The notes under the pieces were generated by a model. It was given only the letters and a program-made list of their open reading frames with translations, searched no databases and had not been told where the DNA came from. A program made the position numbers and the translations under genes. DNA of 64,000 bases. It comes from Actinomycetota bacterium (GTDB lineage Bacteria; Actinomycetota; Actinomycetes; Actinomycetales; Dermatophilaceae). This document shows positions 31,520 to 40,340 of the stretch, one piece after another; positions within the stretch are counted from its first letter, which is position 1; each line of letters starts with the position of its first letter. The stretch spans positions 92,507 to 156,506 of the forward strand of contig JAIUOP010000004.1 of NCBI GenBank assembly GCA_020161815.1, read 5' to 3'.

Positions 31520-32470
31520 TCAGCCCTGGGAGAGCAGCGAACGGACGAAGAACATGGTGTTGGCGGGGCGCTCGGCCATCCGGCGCATGAGGTAGCCGTA
31601 CCACTCGTCCCCGAAGGGCACGTAGACCCGCATCTGGTGGCCGCGGTCGGCGATGCGCACCTGTTCGGCGGGCCGCACCCCGAAGAGCATCTGGAACTCG
31701 TAGCTGTCCGGGGAGCGACCCTGCCGGCCGGCCAGCGCCTGGGCGATGTCGATGAGGCGCGGGTCGTGGCTGGCGACCATCGGATAGCCCTCACCGGCCA
31801 TGAGCACCTTGAGGCCGCGCACGTAGGAGAGGTCCACGTCGTCCTGGTCCTGGTAGGCCACGCTCTGCGGCTCCTTGTAGGCGCCCTTGCACAGGCGGAC
31901 CCGACTGCCGGCCGTGGCGAGGTCACGGCAGTCGCCGAGGGTGCGACGGAGGTAGGACTGGAGCACGGCGCCGACCCAGGGGAAGTCCGCGCGCAACGCG
32001 TGCAGGGCGGCCAGGGTGCGGTCGGTCGTCGTGTGGTCCTCCATGTCGAGGGTCACCGTCGTGCCGGCGCGCTCGGCGGCCTGGCAGATGTCGCGGGCGA
32101 GGTCGAGGGCGATCGCCTGGCCGTCGCCGGGAAGCGCCTGCCCCAGGGCGCTCAGCTTGAGGCTGACCTCGGCGGCACCGAAGCGGGTGAGCCCCTCGTC
32201 CGCGAGCGCGTCGAGGAGGGCGACGTAGGTGTCCCGGGTGTGCTCGGCCTGGGCACGGTCGGTCGTGTCCTCGCCGAGGAAGTCCAGGGTCGCGAGCCGG
32301 TTGGTCGCCGCCAGCTCACGGGTCGCGGCGACCGCGTCCGGCACACCGGTGCCGGGGACGTAGCGGGCGACGACGGCCCGACTGACCGGGGCCTTCTCGA
32401 TCGTGTTCCTGACGAGATCGGACTTGGAGAGCCCGAGCAGGGCTCCTCGCAGCAGGTCACTGGCTTCCAC
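31520..32470 (-). CDS. proline dehydrogenase
   Basis: A 316-residue monofunctional FAD enzyme that oxidises proline to pyrroline-5-carboxylate. Seen: TVTLDMEDHTTTDRTL, VGAVLQSYLRRTLGDC, SRVRLCKGAYKEP (strongly conserved in the beta/alpha barrel), MVASHDPRLIDIA, FQMLFGVRP and the C-terminal RVYVPFGDEWYGYLMRR helix that closes the active site. GTG at 32470. The partner dehydrogenase gene is not in this window. Confidence 0.94.
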   Translation of the reverse strand: MEASDLLRGALLGLSKSDLVRNTIEKAPVSRAVVARYVPGTGVPDAVAATRELAATNRLATLDFLGEDTTDRAQAEHTRDTYVALLDALADEGLTRFGAAEVSLKLSALGQALPGDGQAIALDLARDICQAAERAGTTVTLDMEDHTTTDRTLAALHALRADFPWVGAVLQSYLRRTLGDCRDLATAGSRVRLCKGAYKEPQSVAYQDQDDVDLSYVRGLKVLMAGEGYPMVASHDPRLIDIAQALAGRQGRSPDSYEFQMLFGVRPAEQVRIADRGHQMRVYVPFGDEWYGYLMRRMAERPANTMFFVRSLLSQG

Positions 32471-32539
32471 GCCTGGTCACGCTACCGCCGCGGGAGGCCC
32501 GGCGGGCTCACGCGTTGCGAGCGGGGCGACGCGGTGAGC

Positions 32540-33274
32540 TCAGGCGGTGCGGCGGCGCAGGGTGAGCGAGCCGAGGACGAGCGAGACGACGATCCACGCA
32601 CCCATGACGAGGAAGTCAGTCCCGACGCTCGGGGAGGCGTTGGCCGTGACCTCCTTCATGGCGTCGACGGCATACGACAGGGGCAGCCAGTCGGAGATGG
32701 TCGACAGCGCCGACGGCATCTGGTCGCGCGGCACGAGCAGCCCGCAGAGCAGGAACTGCGGGAGCACGAACGCCGGCATGAACTGCACCGCCTGGAACTC
32801 GGTGCGGGCGAAGCCACTGGCGAGCAGGCCGAGCGCGGTGCCGAGGAGGGCGTCCAGCAGGGCGATGGCGGTGAGGATCCAGACCGGGCCGGCGATGTCG
32901 AGTCCGCACACCCAGACCGCGAAGGCGGTGGCGACGACCGACTGGGCGATGGCGACCAGGCCGAAGGCGATCGCATAGCCCACCATGAGGTCGCCCTTGC
33001 CGAGCGGGGTGGTCATCAGCCGCTCGAGGGTGCCGCTGGTGCGCTCCCGCAGGGTGGAGACCGACGTGACGATGAACATGATGACGAACGGGAAGACGCC
33101 GAGCAGCGAGGCCCCGATCCGGTCGAACACCGGCGTGGGCGAGTCGGCGAAGACCCAGGCGAGGAGCCCGAGGAGCACGCAGGGCACGACGAGCATGAGG
33201 GCCACGGTGCGGTGGTCGTGCCTGAGCTGGCGCAGGATCCGCCCGGCGGTGGCGAGGGTGATGCGGGGGTTCAT
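32540..33274 (-). CDS. ABC-2 type transporter permease
   Basis: A 244-residue permease with six membrane segments, starting MNPRITLATAGRILRQLRHD. It has the ABC-2 features SVSTLRERTSGTLERLMTTP after helix 2 and LPQFLLCGLLVPRDQMPSAL near the end. Its start overlaps the ATPase stop by 4 nt (GTGA/ATGA type), so the two form one exporter. Substrate unknown; the TetR upstream suggests drug or lipid export. Confidence 0.9.
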   Translation of the reverse strand: MNPRITLATAGRILRQLRHDHRTVALMLVVPCVLLGLLAWVFADSPTPVFDRIGASLLGVFPFVIMFIVTSVSTLRERTSGTLERLMTTPLGKGDLMVGYAIAFGLVAIAQSVVATAFAVWVCGLDIAGPVWILTAIALLDALLGTALGLLASGFARTEFQAVQFMPAFVLPQFLLCGLLVPRDQMPSALSTISDWLPLSYAVDAMKEVTANASPSVGTDFLVMGAWIVVSLVLGSLTLRRRTA

Positions 33275-34074
33275 GCCGCACCTCCGGCGGCGTCCTCAGC
33301 GGACCCGGCATTCGCCGCGTCGATGAGGGCAAGGAAGGCGGCCTCGGCGTCGGAGGTGCCGGTGCGCTCGAGCAGCTCCGGCAGCGAGGAGTCGCTGAGG
33401 ATCTCCCCTGCCCGGATGAGCAGGAGCCGGTCGCAGCGGGTGGCCTCGTCCATCACGTGGCTGGAGACGAGCACGGTCCGTCCCTGCGCGCTCAGGCGGC
33501 GGAAGAGGTTCCACAGGTCGCGCCGGAGCACCGGGTCCAGCCCGACGGTCGGCTCGTCGAGCACGAGCACCTGCGGGTCGCCGACGAGGGTGCACGCGAG
33601 GTTGGCCCGGGTCTTCTGCCCACCCGAGAGGTTCACGACGAGCGCATCGGCGTGGTCGGTGAGGTCGACCTCCTCGATCGCGCGGTCGACCGCGTCGGCA
33701 CCGACGCCGAGGACCCGACCGAAGTAGGCCACGTTCTCACGCACCGACAGGTCCTCGTAGAGGCTCGGCGCCTGCGTGAGGTAGCCCAGTCGGTGACGCA
33801 GGGACGGTGCGCCCGCGGGTTCCCCGAGCACGGTCACCGTGCCGCCCTTGACGACCTGGACGCCGACGATGGCGCGCATGAGCGTGGACTTGCCGCCCCC
33901 GCTGGGCCCGAGGAGGCCGATCACCTGGCCCGTGGGGATGCGCACCGAGAGGTCGGCGAGGACCGGTCGCTTGCCGCGCTGGACCTGGAGGTGGTCGACG
34001 ACGATCGCGTCGCCACCGGGCGGGGAGGCCGTGGCGGGCGAGTTCGCTTCGTGTCGCCCGGAGTGCTTATTCAT
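33271..34074 (-). CDS. ABC transporter ATP-binding protein
   Basis: A 267-residue ATPase: Walker A GLLGPSGGGKSTLM, signature NLSGGQKTRANLA, Walker B VLVLDEPTVGLDP, switch His in LVSSHVMDEA. I start at ATG 34074 (MNKHSGRHEANSP); upstream there is no ATPase homology. The start codon lies inside a 16-bp palindrome (34070-34085), probably the operator for the TetR encoded just upstream. Confidence 0.9.
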   Translation of the reverse strand: MNKHSGRHEANSPATASPPGGDAIVVDHLQVQRGKRPVLADLSVRIPTGQVIGLLGPSGGGKSTLMRAIVGVQVVKGGTVTVLGEPAGAPSLRHRLGYLTQAPSLYEDLSVRENVAYFGRVLGVGADAVDRAIEEVDLTDHADALVVNLSGGQKTRANLACTLVGDPQVLVLDEPTVGLDPVLRRDLWNLFRRLSAQGRTVLVSSHVMDEATRCDRLLLIRAGEILSDSSLPELLERTGTSDAEAAFLALIDAANAGSAEDAAGGAA

Positions 34075-34085
34075 CACATGATGAA
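34070..34085. promoter_or_regulatory. TetR-type operator candidate over the ABC ATPase start
   Basis: TTCATCACATGATGAA, a perfect 7-bp inverted repeat with a 2-nt centre. It is noticeably AT-rich for this genome, lies between tetR and the ABC genes, and overlaps the ATPase ATG (34072-34074). Confidence 0.65.
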
Positions 34086-34133
34086 ATGTATGCCGTGTGC
34101 CCGCCTCGCGCAACACCGTTCGCCCGACCCCCG

Positions 34134-34733
34134 TCAGCGGTCGAGGTGGGCCTGGATGATCGGCCCGATGCGCTCGACCAGCGTGTCCACCGGCGCCTTG
34201 GCCAGCGCCGGCAGCTCCACGACATACCGACCGACGACCAGGCCGAGCATCTGCGTGGCAATCAGCCCGGCGCGCAGGGATTGCTCCGCTGCCGACAGGG
34301 TGCGCGCGTGCGGGTGGGCCGCGACGATCTGGCCCACCAGGTCGCGGTAGACGTAGTCGCGCAGTTGGCTCACCAGCACCTCGTCGGCCAGGGCACTGCG
34401 CACCAGCCCGACCAGGGCCGGCTGGACCTCGGGGTTGTCCCACACCGTGAGGAAGGTCCGCACCACCCGGACCCCGATGCCCTCGGGAGGGCCGAGGACC
34501 ACTCCGGCGATGATGGTCGCCGGGTCGATCGGGATGGCCATGACCGCGGCGAAGAGCGCGCTCTTCCCACCCTCGAAGTAGTGGTGGACCAGGCGGGGGT
34601 CTACCTCGGCGGCCCGGGCGATCCCGCGCAGGGAGGTGCCGGCATACCCCCGGGCCGCGAACTCTCCACGCGCCGCCTCGACGATCGCGGCGCGCGTGTC
34701 CTCGCCACCGGGACGACGCCCCCGAGGGCTCAC
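34134..34733 (-). CDS. TetR/AcrR family transcriptional regulator
   Basis: A 199-residue repressor. The N-terminal HTH is [40 protein letters not shown] (recognition helix). The C-terminal ligand domain is helical with [14 protein letters not shown] and [18 protein letters not shown], of the TetR_C_17-like sort. GTG 34733 overlaps the stop of the preceding gene. It precedes the ABC exporter, which it most likely controls. Confidence 0.9.
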   Translation of the reverse strand: MSPRGRRPGGEDTRAAIVEAARGEFAARGYAGTSLRGIARAAEVDPRLVHHYFEGGKSALFAAVMAIPIDPATIIAGVVLGPPEGIGVRVVRTFLTVWDNPEVQPALVGLVRSALADEVLVSQLRDYVYRDLVGQIVAAHPHARTLSAAEQSLRAGLIATQMLGLVVGRYVVELPALAKAPVDTLVERIGPIIQAHLDR

Positions 34734-35554
34734 GGCGTCCCCTCCCCCGCCGCCGCCAGGTGCAGGCGCGCGAAGGCCAGCGCCTCGGCGAGGTCGACCT
34801 CGCGCTGGGCCGGGTCCACCTTCCGGGTCGACACCTCGACGACGACCGCCCCGGTGAAGCCTGCCGCCACCAGGTGCTCGAGCACCTCACCGCACGGTTG
34901 GCTCCCCCGCCCCGGCACGAGGTGCTCGTCGAGGACCGAGCCGCTCCCGTCGGCGAGGTGCAGGTGCACGAGCCGTTCCCCGAGCTCCCGGGCCATCGCG
35001 AGCGCATCGGAGTGCGCGGTCGCGGCGTGCGAGAGGTCCAGGGTCACGTGGTCGAAGGGTTGGGGCACCGGGTCCCAGTGGGGCAGGTAGGCCTCGATCT
35101 CCCGGCCACCCCGCTTGCGACGAGGCCGCCACGGATACATGTTCTCGACGGCGATGCGGATGCCGGTGTCGCTCTCCCGCAACGCAATCCCGTCGACGAA
35201 CCCCGCGGCATACTCCTTCTGCCAGCGAAACGGTGGGTGCACGACGACCGTCGTGGCGTCGAGCTCCGCGGCCAGCTCGAGGCTGCGGTCGACCTTCTCC
35301 CACGGGTCGGTGCCCCAGACCCGTTGCGAGATGAGCAGCGTGGGGGCGTGGACGGACACGACCGGTATCCCGTGGTGCTCGGCGAGCAGGCGCAGCGCAC
35401 CGGCCTCCTGGGTCACCGGGTCGCCGAGCACCATGACCTCGACCCCGTCGTAGCCGAGTCGCTCGGCCAGGCCGAAGGCCGCGGTGCACGACTCGGGGTA
35501 GGCCGAGCTCGTCGAGAGCGCGACCGGGATGTCGGGGACGCGGACGACGGTCAC
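34730..35554 (-). CDS. sugar phosphate isomerase/epimerase family TIM-barrel protein
   Basis: A 274-residue xylose-isomerase-like TIM barrel: [60 protein letters not shown] (metal Glu), [16 protein letters not shown] (metal Asp/His), [11 protein letters not shown] and [13 protein letters not shown]. Substrate unknown. GTG at 35554. It overlaps tetR, so the exporter operon may begin here. Confidence 0.87.
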   Translation of the reverse strand: MTVVRVPDIPVALSTSSAYPESCTAAFGLAERLGYDGVEVMVLGDPVTQEAGALRLLAEHHGIPVVSVHAPTLLISQRVWGTDPWEKVDRSLELAAELDATTVVVHPPFRWQKEYAAGFVDGIALRESDTGIRIAVENMYPWRPRRKRGGREIEAYLPHWDPVPQPFDHVTLDLSHAATAHSDALAMARELGERLVHLHLADGSGSVLDEHLVPGRGSQPCGEVLEHLVAAGFTGAVVVEVSTRKVDPAQREVDLAEALAFARLHLAAAGEGTP

Positions 35555-35588
35555 GGCCAGCCCCTCTCCCCCGGAGCCACGGCGGCGC

Positions 35589-36518
35589 TCATGTCATCCA
35601 GTCCAGGCGGCGCAGGATGAGTCCTTCGCGCAGCGCCCACGGGCAGATGTCGAGCCGGTCGACACCGAGCAGGTCCATCGCCGCCTCGGCGACGATCGCC
35701 CCGGCGAGGATCTGGGGCGCTCGGGCGGCAGAGACACCGGACAAGGACGCGCGCTCGGCGATGGTCATCTCCGCGAGCCGGGGCAGCACGTCCGAGAGAG
35801 CCGACCGCTCGAGCTGCCGCACGGCATACATGCCCTCCGAACTGGGAGCCGCGCCGCAGATCCGCGCCAGCGAACGCATGGTCTTGGACGTCCCGACCGC
35901 GCGATCGGGGTTGGTGGCCTTGGTGAAGGGCCGCATCTCCTTGGCGAGCAGGGCGCGCACGTGGCGCCGCGCCCTGCGCACGGCCTCCGGGCTCGGCGGG
36001 TCGCCGTCGAGGAGGTCGCGCGTGATCCGCCCGGCCCCGAGCGGCAGTGAGACCGCGACGTCGGGGTCCTCGTCGAGGCCGAGCGCGAGCTCCAGCGACC
36101 CTCCGCCGATGTCGACCATGAGCAGGGTCCCCGCCGACCAGCCGAACCAGCGCCGGATCGCGAGGAAGGTCAGCTTGGCCTCGTCGGGCCCCGAGAGCAC
36201 GTCGAGCTCGACCCCGGTGCGCCCCTTGACGTGCGCGAGGACCTCGTCGCCATTGGGTGCCTCGCGGATCGCGCTCGTGGCGAAGCCCATGATCTCCTCG
36301 ACGCCCTGGTCCTCGCCGACGTGCATGCACTCCTCGACGAAGGTGGCGAGGCGCTCGGCGCCGGCATCGGCGATCCGGCCGTCGTCCTCGACGTGCTCCG
36401 AGAGCCGCAGCGCGATCTTGTGCGACGACGTCGGCAGCGGCTGGGCACCCCCGCTGTGCGCGTCGACGACGAGGAGGTGGACGGTGTTCGAGCCCACGTC
36501 GATCACGCCGAGTCGCAT
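35589..36518 (-). CDS. Ppx/GppA phosphatase family protein
   Basis: A 309-residue member of the ASKHA fold: [20 protein letters not shown] (phosphate 1), [33 protein letters not shown] (phosphate 2) and [16 protein letters not shown]. It is short (no C-terminal HD part), the usual actinobacterial exopolyphosphatase/pppGpp phosphatase form. ATG 36518; it diverges from the Cys-rich gene with only 32 bp between starts. Confidence 0.92.
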   Translation of the reverse strand: MRLGVIDVGSNTVHLLVVDAHSGGAQPLPTSSHKIALRLSEHVEDDGRIADAGAERLATFVEECMHVGEDQGVEEIMGFATSAIREAPNGDEVLAHVKGRTGVELDVLSGPDEAKLTFLAIRRWFGWSAGTLLMVDIGGGSLELALGLDEDPDVAVSLPLGAGRITRDLLDGDPPSPEAVRRARRHVRALLAKEMRPFTKATNPDRAVGTSKTMRSLARICGAAPSSEGMYAVRQLERSALSDVLPRLAEMTIAERASLSGVSAARAPQILAGAIVAEAAMDLLGVDRLDICPWALREGLILRRLDWMT

Positions 36519-36550
36519 GGGGCCACGGTAGTCGGACGTAGGCTGGGTGC

Positions 36551-37378
36551 GTGCCGGAGACTCCACTCGACGCCCCTCGCACCTGGGCCGAGTTCACCGA
36601 TCCCGCGGACCCGGACCAGCGCTTCCGCGTCGACCTGTCGTGGCTGACCTCGAGTTGGACCTGCATCTTCGGGTCGGGCTGCAAGGGCGTGTATGCCGAT
36701 CGCCCCGACGACGGCTGCTGCACCCTGGGTGCGCACTTCACCGACGAGGACGACATCCAGCGGGTCCAGGCGGTCGTCGACGAGCTGACGCCCGAGGAGT
36801 GGCAGCTGCGTCCCGGCACCGGCAAGCGGGGCCAGAAGGACCCGACGCAGCTCGACCGCTGGACCGAGATGGACGGCGACGCCCTCAAGACCAAGGTCGT
36901 CAAGGGCGCGTGCATCTTCCTCAACCGCCCGGGGTTCGCTGCCGGCGCCGGCTGCGCGCTCCACCAGAAGGGCGTCCGGACCGGGCGCGCGCCGCACACG
37001 GTGAAGCCGGATGTGTGCTGGCAGTTGCCGATTCGCCGCCACTACCGCCACGCCACACACCACGACGGCACGACCTACCTCGAGATCACCATCGGCGAGT
37101 TCGACCGCCGCGGGTGGGGCGCCGGTGGGCACGACCTCGACTGGTACTGCTCGGGCAACCCCGAGGCGCACGTCGGTCGCGAGCCGGTCTTCCGGTCGAG
37201 CAAGGCCGAGCTCGTCGCCCTCATGGGTGAGGCCGCGTATGCCGAGCTCGAGGTCCGCTGCCAGGCGCACCTGACCTCGATCCGCACCTTCCGGTCGGTC
37301 GAGGCCCGCAAGCTGCTGCCGCTCATGGTCCACCCGGCGACCGTCGCGGCGAAGACCATCGGCGGCAAGAAGCGCTGA
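36551..37378 (+). CDS. conserved Cys-rich hypothetical protein, possible metal-binding
   Basis: A 275-residue protein with spaced Cys: [54 protein letters not shown] and DWYCSGNP. The spacing recalls DUF3109/YkgJ-type iron or zinc cluster proteins, but I cannot place it firmly. GTG 36551 follows TAGGCT (36539-36544) with 6 nt between, a leaderless pattern. It is followed 1 nt later by a methyltransferase gene. Confidence 0.72.
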   Translation: MPETPLDAPRTWAEFTDPADPDQRFRVDLSWLTSSWTCIFGSGCKGVYADRPDDGCCTLGAHFTDEDDIQRVQAVVDELTPEEWQLRPGTGKRGQKDPTQLDRWTEMDGDALKTKVVKGACIFLNRPGFAAGAGCALHQKGVRTGRAPHTVKPDVCWQLPIRRHYRHATHHDGTTYLEITIGEFDRRGWGAGGHDLDWYCSGNPEAHVGREPVFRSSKAELVALMGEAAYAELEVRCQAHLTSIRTFRSVEARKLLPLMVHPATVAAKTIGGKKR

Positions 37379-37379
37379 G

Positions 37380-38087
37380 GTGAGCGCCCACCCGGGTCGG
37401 GGCACCATCCCGAGCCCCAACATCTGGGGCACGCCCGAGGTCTACGAGCTCGAGAACCTCGCCTCCGACCGCGCCGGTGTCATCGACGCCGCGATAGGCG
37501 CGCTCCACCCGTGGGCCGGGGCGCGGGTCCTCGACGTGGGGTGCGGCTCGGGCTTCCACCTCCCCCGCTTTGCCTCGTATGCCGCGGAGCCGGTCGGTCT
37601 CGAGCCTCACCCGCCGCTCGTCGCGGCGGCGCGAGAACGTCTGCGGGACAGCGGTCTTGAGGTCCTGGAGGGGTCGGCCGAGGCGATCCCGCTGGCCGAT
37701 GGGTCGATCGACATCGTGCATGCACGCTGGGCGTACTTCTTCGGGCCCGGGTGCGAGCCCGGCCTGGCCGAGGTGGAGCGGGTCCTGGCTCCTGGCGGGC
37801 TCGCGGCCTTCGTCGACAACGACGTGCGTGCGGAGTCGACCTTCTCGCGCTGGTTCGCTTCGGCCTATCCGGCGTACGACCCCGAGGGCGTGGAGCGCTT
37901 CTGGCGACGGCAGGGGTTCACCACCGAGCGTCTGGTCATCGAGTGGAGCTTCGACCGGCGCGACGACCTGGCGGCGGTGGTGGGGATCGAGTTCCCGCCG
38001 GAGGCAGCGGAGCGCTTCCTCGCCGAGCACGAGGGGCTCAACGTCGACTATGCCGTCGCCCTGCGCTGGCGGCGCCGCCCCGACTGA
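37380..38087 (+). CDS. class I SAM-dependent methyltransferase
   Basis: A 235-residue enzyme with the Rossmann methyltransferase motifs ARVLDVGCGSGFHLPRFA (motif I), VGLEPHPPLVAAARERL (acidic loop), DGSIDIVHARWAYFF (motif II) and VERVLAPGGLAAFVDND (motif III), as in the UbiE/MenG-like type 11 group. Substrate unknown. GTG 37380 lies 1 nt after the upstream stop. A role as a quinone methyltransferase cannot be excluded. Confidence 0.86.
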   Translation: MSAHPGRGTIPSPNIWGTPEVYELENLASDRAGVIDAAIGALHPWAGARVLDVGCGSGFHLPRFASYAAEPVGLEPHPPLVAAARERLRDSGLEVLEGSAEAIPLADGSIDIVHARWAYFFGPGCEPGLAEVERVLAPGGLAAFVDNDVRAESTFSRWFASAYPAYDPEGVERFWRRQGFTTERLVIEWSFDRRDDLAAVVGIEFPPEAAERFLAEHEGLNVDYAVALRWRRRPD

Positions 38088-38105
38088 CCACGCAGCGTGC
38101 GCCGG

Positions 38106-39080
38106 TCAGCGCGGGGGCAGGTGGATGCCGGCGAGCGTGCAGCGGGCCGAGCCGCCCGAGTGCTCGACGGCGGGAATGCGGACCGGGAGGACGTCGAGCC
38201 GGGCCTCGATGACGGCGCGCTGGCTGGCGTGCAGGCTCTCCCAGCCGCGTGCCGACATGACGAAGACGCCACCATCGCGGCCGGTCAGCTCCAGAGCATT
38301 ACCGGCGAACTCGCCCATCTGCGCGGCGTCGATCGGCACGACCGTGCGGCCCGACTCCTCGAGGAGTGCACGGACACGGCGCTGATCACCCTGTGCCGCA
38401 ATGGAATCGAAGCAGACGAGCGCCACGTCGGTGCCGATGTTCATCATGACGTTGGTGTGGTAGATCGGTGCACCATCAGGCCCCACGGCGTCGAAAAGCA
38501 CTGGGGTGAGCCCCAACTCGTCACACAGCGTGTCGAGCAGCCTCTCGTCGGTCCGCTGCGACCTTGCGACATAGGCCAGTCGCGACATGTGGTCGATGAC
38601 CAGGGCGCCCGTGCCCTCGAGGAAGCGTCCCTCCTGCTCGGCCGCGCTGAGGTCGAGAACCCGACCCACGGCATACGACGCCCTCAGGGCCTCGACGATG
38701 TCAGTGCGCCGCTCCGCCCGACGGCTGGGAGCCCGCATCGGGTAGAGGACCACGGTGCCGTCGGCGTGCGTGGTGAACCAGTTGTTGGGGAAGACCGAGT
38801 CCGGCGTGGTGCGCCCGCGGTCCTCGAAGAGGTGCACCCGCACGCCGCGGCTCTCGATCGCCTCGGCCATCGTCGTGATCTCGGCGAAGGCCGCGCGCGC
38901 GAGCTCGCGCCCACTCACCGAGGCGGTGGCCAGGAAGGCGTTGTCCTCGCAGTCGGCGGTGTTCACCCAGTAGTGGTGGGGCCGCACCATGACGACAGCG
39001 CTCGGCGCCTGGGCAACCGGCACCTCGGACGGCGAGTGGGCGGCGTCGGTGGCGGTGATCGCCGTGGCCTGCGAAGTCAT
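38106..39080 (-). CDS. ctlX: guanidino-group hydrolase (CtlX/dimethylarginine-dimethylaminohydrolase-like)
   Basis: A 324-residue member of the amidinotransferase/arginine deiminase superfamily. Seen: ADCEDNAFLATA, VFPNNWFTTHADG (conserved Asn/His region), LEGTGALVIDH, YHTNVMMNIG (catalytic His) and HSGGSARCTLAGIHLPPR with the nucleophile Cys at the end. Likely acts on citrulline, arginine or a related compound. I start at ATG 39080; ATG 39089 is also possible. It diverges from an Lrp gene across an operator-like dyad. Confidence 0.87.
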   Translation of the reverse strand: MTSQATAITATDAAHSPSEVPVAQAPSAVVMVRPHHYWVNTADCEDNAFLATASVSGRELARAAFAEITTMAEAIESRGVRVHLFEDRGRTTPDSVFPNNWFTTHADGTVVLYPMRAPSRRAERRTDIVEALRASYAVGRVLDLSAAEQEGRFLEGTGALVIDHMSRLAYVARSQRTDERLLDTLCDELGLTPVLFDAVGPDGAPIYHTNVMMNIGTDVALVCFDSIAAQGDQRRVRALLEESGRTVVPIDAAQMGEFAGNALELTGRDGGVFVMSARGWESLHASQRAVIEARLDVLPVRIPAVEHSGGSARCTLAGIHLPPR

Positions 39081-39124
39081 GGCAACCATGCTGGGACCAA
39101 GCGGCTGTCGCGCACAACGCCACT

Positions 39125-39156
39125 TGTGACGATCTTCTGACAGATGATCAGTCACA
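39125..39156. promoter_or_regulatory. Lrp/AsnC operator candidate between ctlX and lrp-like gene
   Basis: A 32-bp imperfect dyad: outer TGTGAC...GTCACA and inner ATCTTCTG-A-CAGATGAT (7 of 8 paired). It is AT-rich and centred between divergent starts, as expected for an Lrp-family autoregulator that also controls its neighbour. Confidence 0.65.
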
Positions 39157-39183
39157 CTGTTCAGCTAGAACTACACTTTGCTC

Positions 39184-39612
39184 ATGCCAGCGCCCTTGGA
39201 CGACCTGGACCGCGCCCTCCTCGTCCGCCTCGGAGATGATGCGCGCACGCCCGTTTCGGCCCTCGCCAGCGCCCTCCACGTCGCTCGCGGCACGGTGCAG
39301 GCTCGACTCAGCCGACTGGTCGAGACCGGCGTCATCCGCCGCTTCACCCTTGACCTCGACCCGGAGGTCGACGAGCAGGCGGTCCGCGCCAACACCCTTG
39401 TCCAGGTCAGCGGCGCCACGGCACGCACGGTCGCGAAGGCCGTCCACGCCATCCCGGAGGTCCGTGCGCTGCATTCGACCAATGGCAAGTGGGACATGGT
39501 CGCCGAGCTGCACTGCGGCAGCCTGGCCGAGCTGGATCGCGCCCTGGCCACGCTGCGTGGCATCCCCGGCGTGACGAACACCGAGACCTCGATCCTGCTC
39601 GCCCGGCTCTGA
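39184..39612 (+). CDS. Lrp/AsnC family transcriptional regulator
   Basis: A 142-residue feast/famine regulator. The N-terminal HTH is PLDDLDRALLVRLGDDART, VSALASALHVARGTVQARLS; the C-terminal RAM ligand domain includes VNTLVQVS-like strands, EVRALHSTNGKWDMVAELHC and IPGVTNTETSILLARL. ATG 39184 with TACACT (39172-39177) 6 nt before it, a leaderless pattern. It likely controls the divergent ctlX in response to an amino acid. Confidence 0.9.
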   Translation: MPAPLDDLDRALLVRLGDDARTPVSALASALHVARGTVQARLSRLVETGVIRRFTLDLDPEVDEQAVRANTLVQVSGATARTVAKAVHAIPEVRALHSTNGKWDMVAELHCGSLAELDRALATLRGIPGVTNTETSILLARL

Positions 39613-39636
39613 GCCGTCCAGGGCTACGGTGGACCG

Positions 39637-40314
39637 ATGAGCGACCCGAAGCAGAGGCTGACCCCCGCCGAGGTCGAGGCTGCGGGCCTCGCCGACTGGC
39701 GGCAGGTCTTCGACACGATCCGCGCGCGCTTCCGCACAGGCGACTTCGCAACCGGCCTGGCCCTCGTCAACCGGATCGGCGAGGCCGCCGAGGCTGCCGA
39801 CCACCACCCCGAGGTCACGCTCTCCTACCCCGAGGTCCTCGTGGCCCTGAACAGCCACGACGTGCGGGGCATCACCTCGCGTGACATCCACCTCGCCCGC
39901 CAGATCAGTGCGTATGCCGCGGAGCTGGGTGCCGCTGCCGACGTCGCGAGCATCACCCAGGTCGAGCTCGGCCTGGACACGTCGCGGTCGGAGGCCAACG
40001 CCGCGATCTATGCGGCCCTGCTCGGCGGGAAGGTCGACGAGGACATGGTGCGCGACCCGAGCGGGCAGGTACCGACGATCTGGTGGCAACAGCCGGGCGA
40101 GGAGGACGAGTGGTCACTGCCCCCGACCGAGGTGCCCCAGCGCTGGCACCTCGACGTCTGGGTGCCCGCCGACGAGGCCCCGGCGCGGCTGGCGGCCGTC
40201 ATCGAGGCCGGTGGCCGACTCGTCAGTGACGTTGCGGCGCCGGCCTACTGGGTCATCGAGGACGCCGACGGCAACCGCTCGTGCCTGTGCACCTCATCCG
40301 ACCGCGAGCCTTGA
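39637..40314 (+). CDS. pterin-4a-carbinolamine dehydratase domain fused to VOC-like domain
   Basis: A 225-residue protein. Residues 1-100 are PCD/DCoH-like: FDTIRARFRTGDFATGLALV, AAEAADHHPEVTLSYPEVLV (the DHHP motif), TSRDIHLARQISAYAAELG. Residues 105-225 look like a VOC/glyoxalase module (TQVELGLDTS, QRWHLDVWVPADEAPAR, WVIEDADGNRSCLCTS). The pair occurs as one protein in actinobacteria. Role unclear since no aromatic hydroxylase is nearby. ATG 39637 has TACGGT 6 nt before it. Confidence 0.83.
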   Translation: MSDPKQRLTPAEVEAAGLADWRQVFDTIRARFRTGDFATGLALVNRIGEAAEAADHHPEVTLSYPEVLVALNSHDVRGITSRDIHLARQISAYAAELGAAADVASITQVELGLDTSRSEANAAIYAALLGGKVDEDMVRDPSGQVPTIWWQQPGEEDEWSLPPTEVPQRWHLDVWVPADEAPARLAAVIEAGGRLVSDVAAPAYWVIEDADGNRSCLCTSSDREP

Positions 40315-40319
40315 GCCAA

Positions 40320-40340
40320 CGACAGCGTCAGTCGCTGTCG
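40320..40340. terminator. hairpin between converging PCD and nadC genes
   Basis: CGACAGCG / CGCTGTCG, 8-bp stem with 5-nt loop, starting 6 nt after the plus-strand stop and running into the last codons of nadC. Confidence 0.55.
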
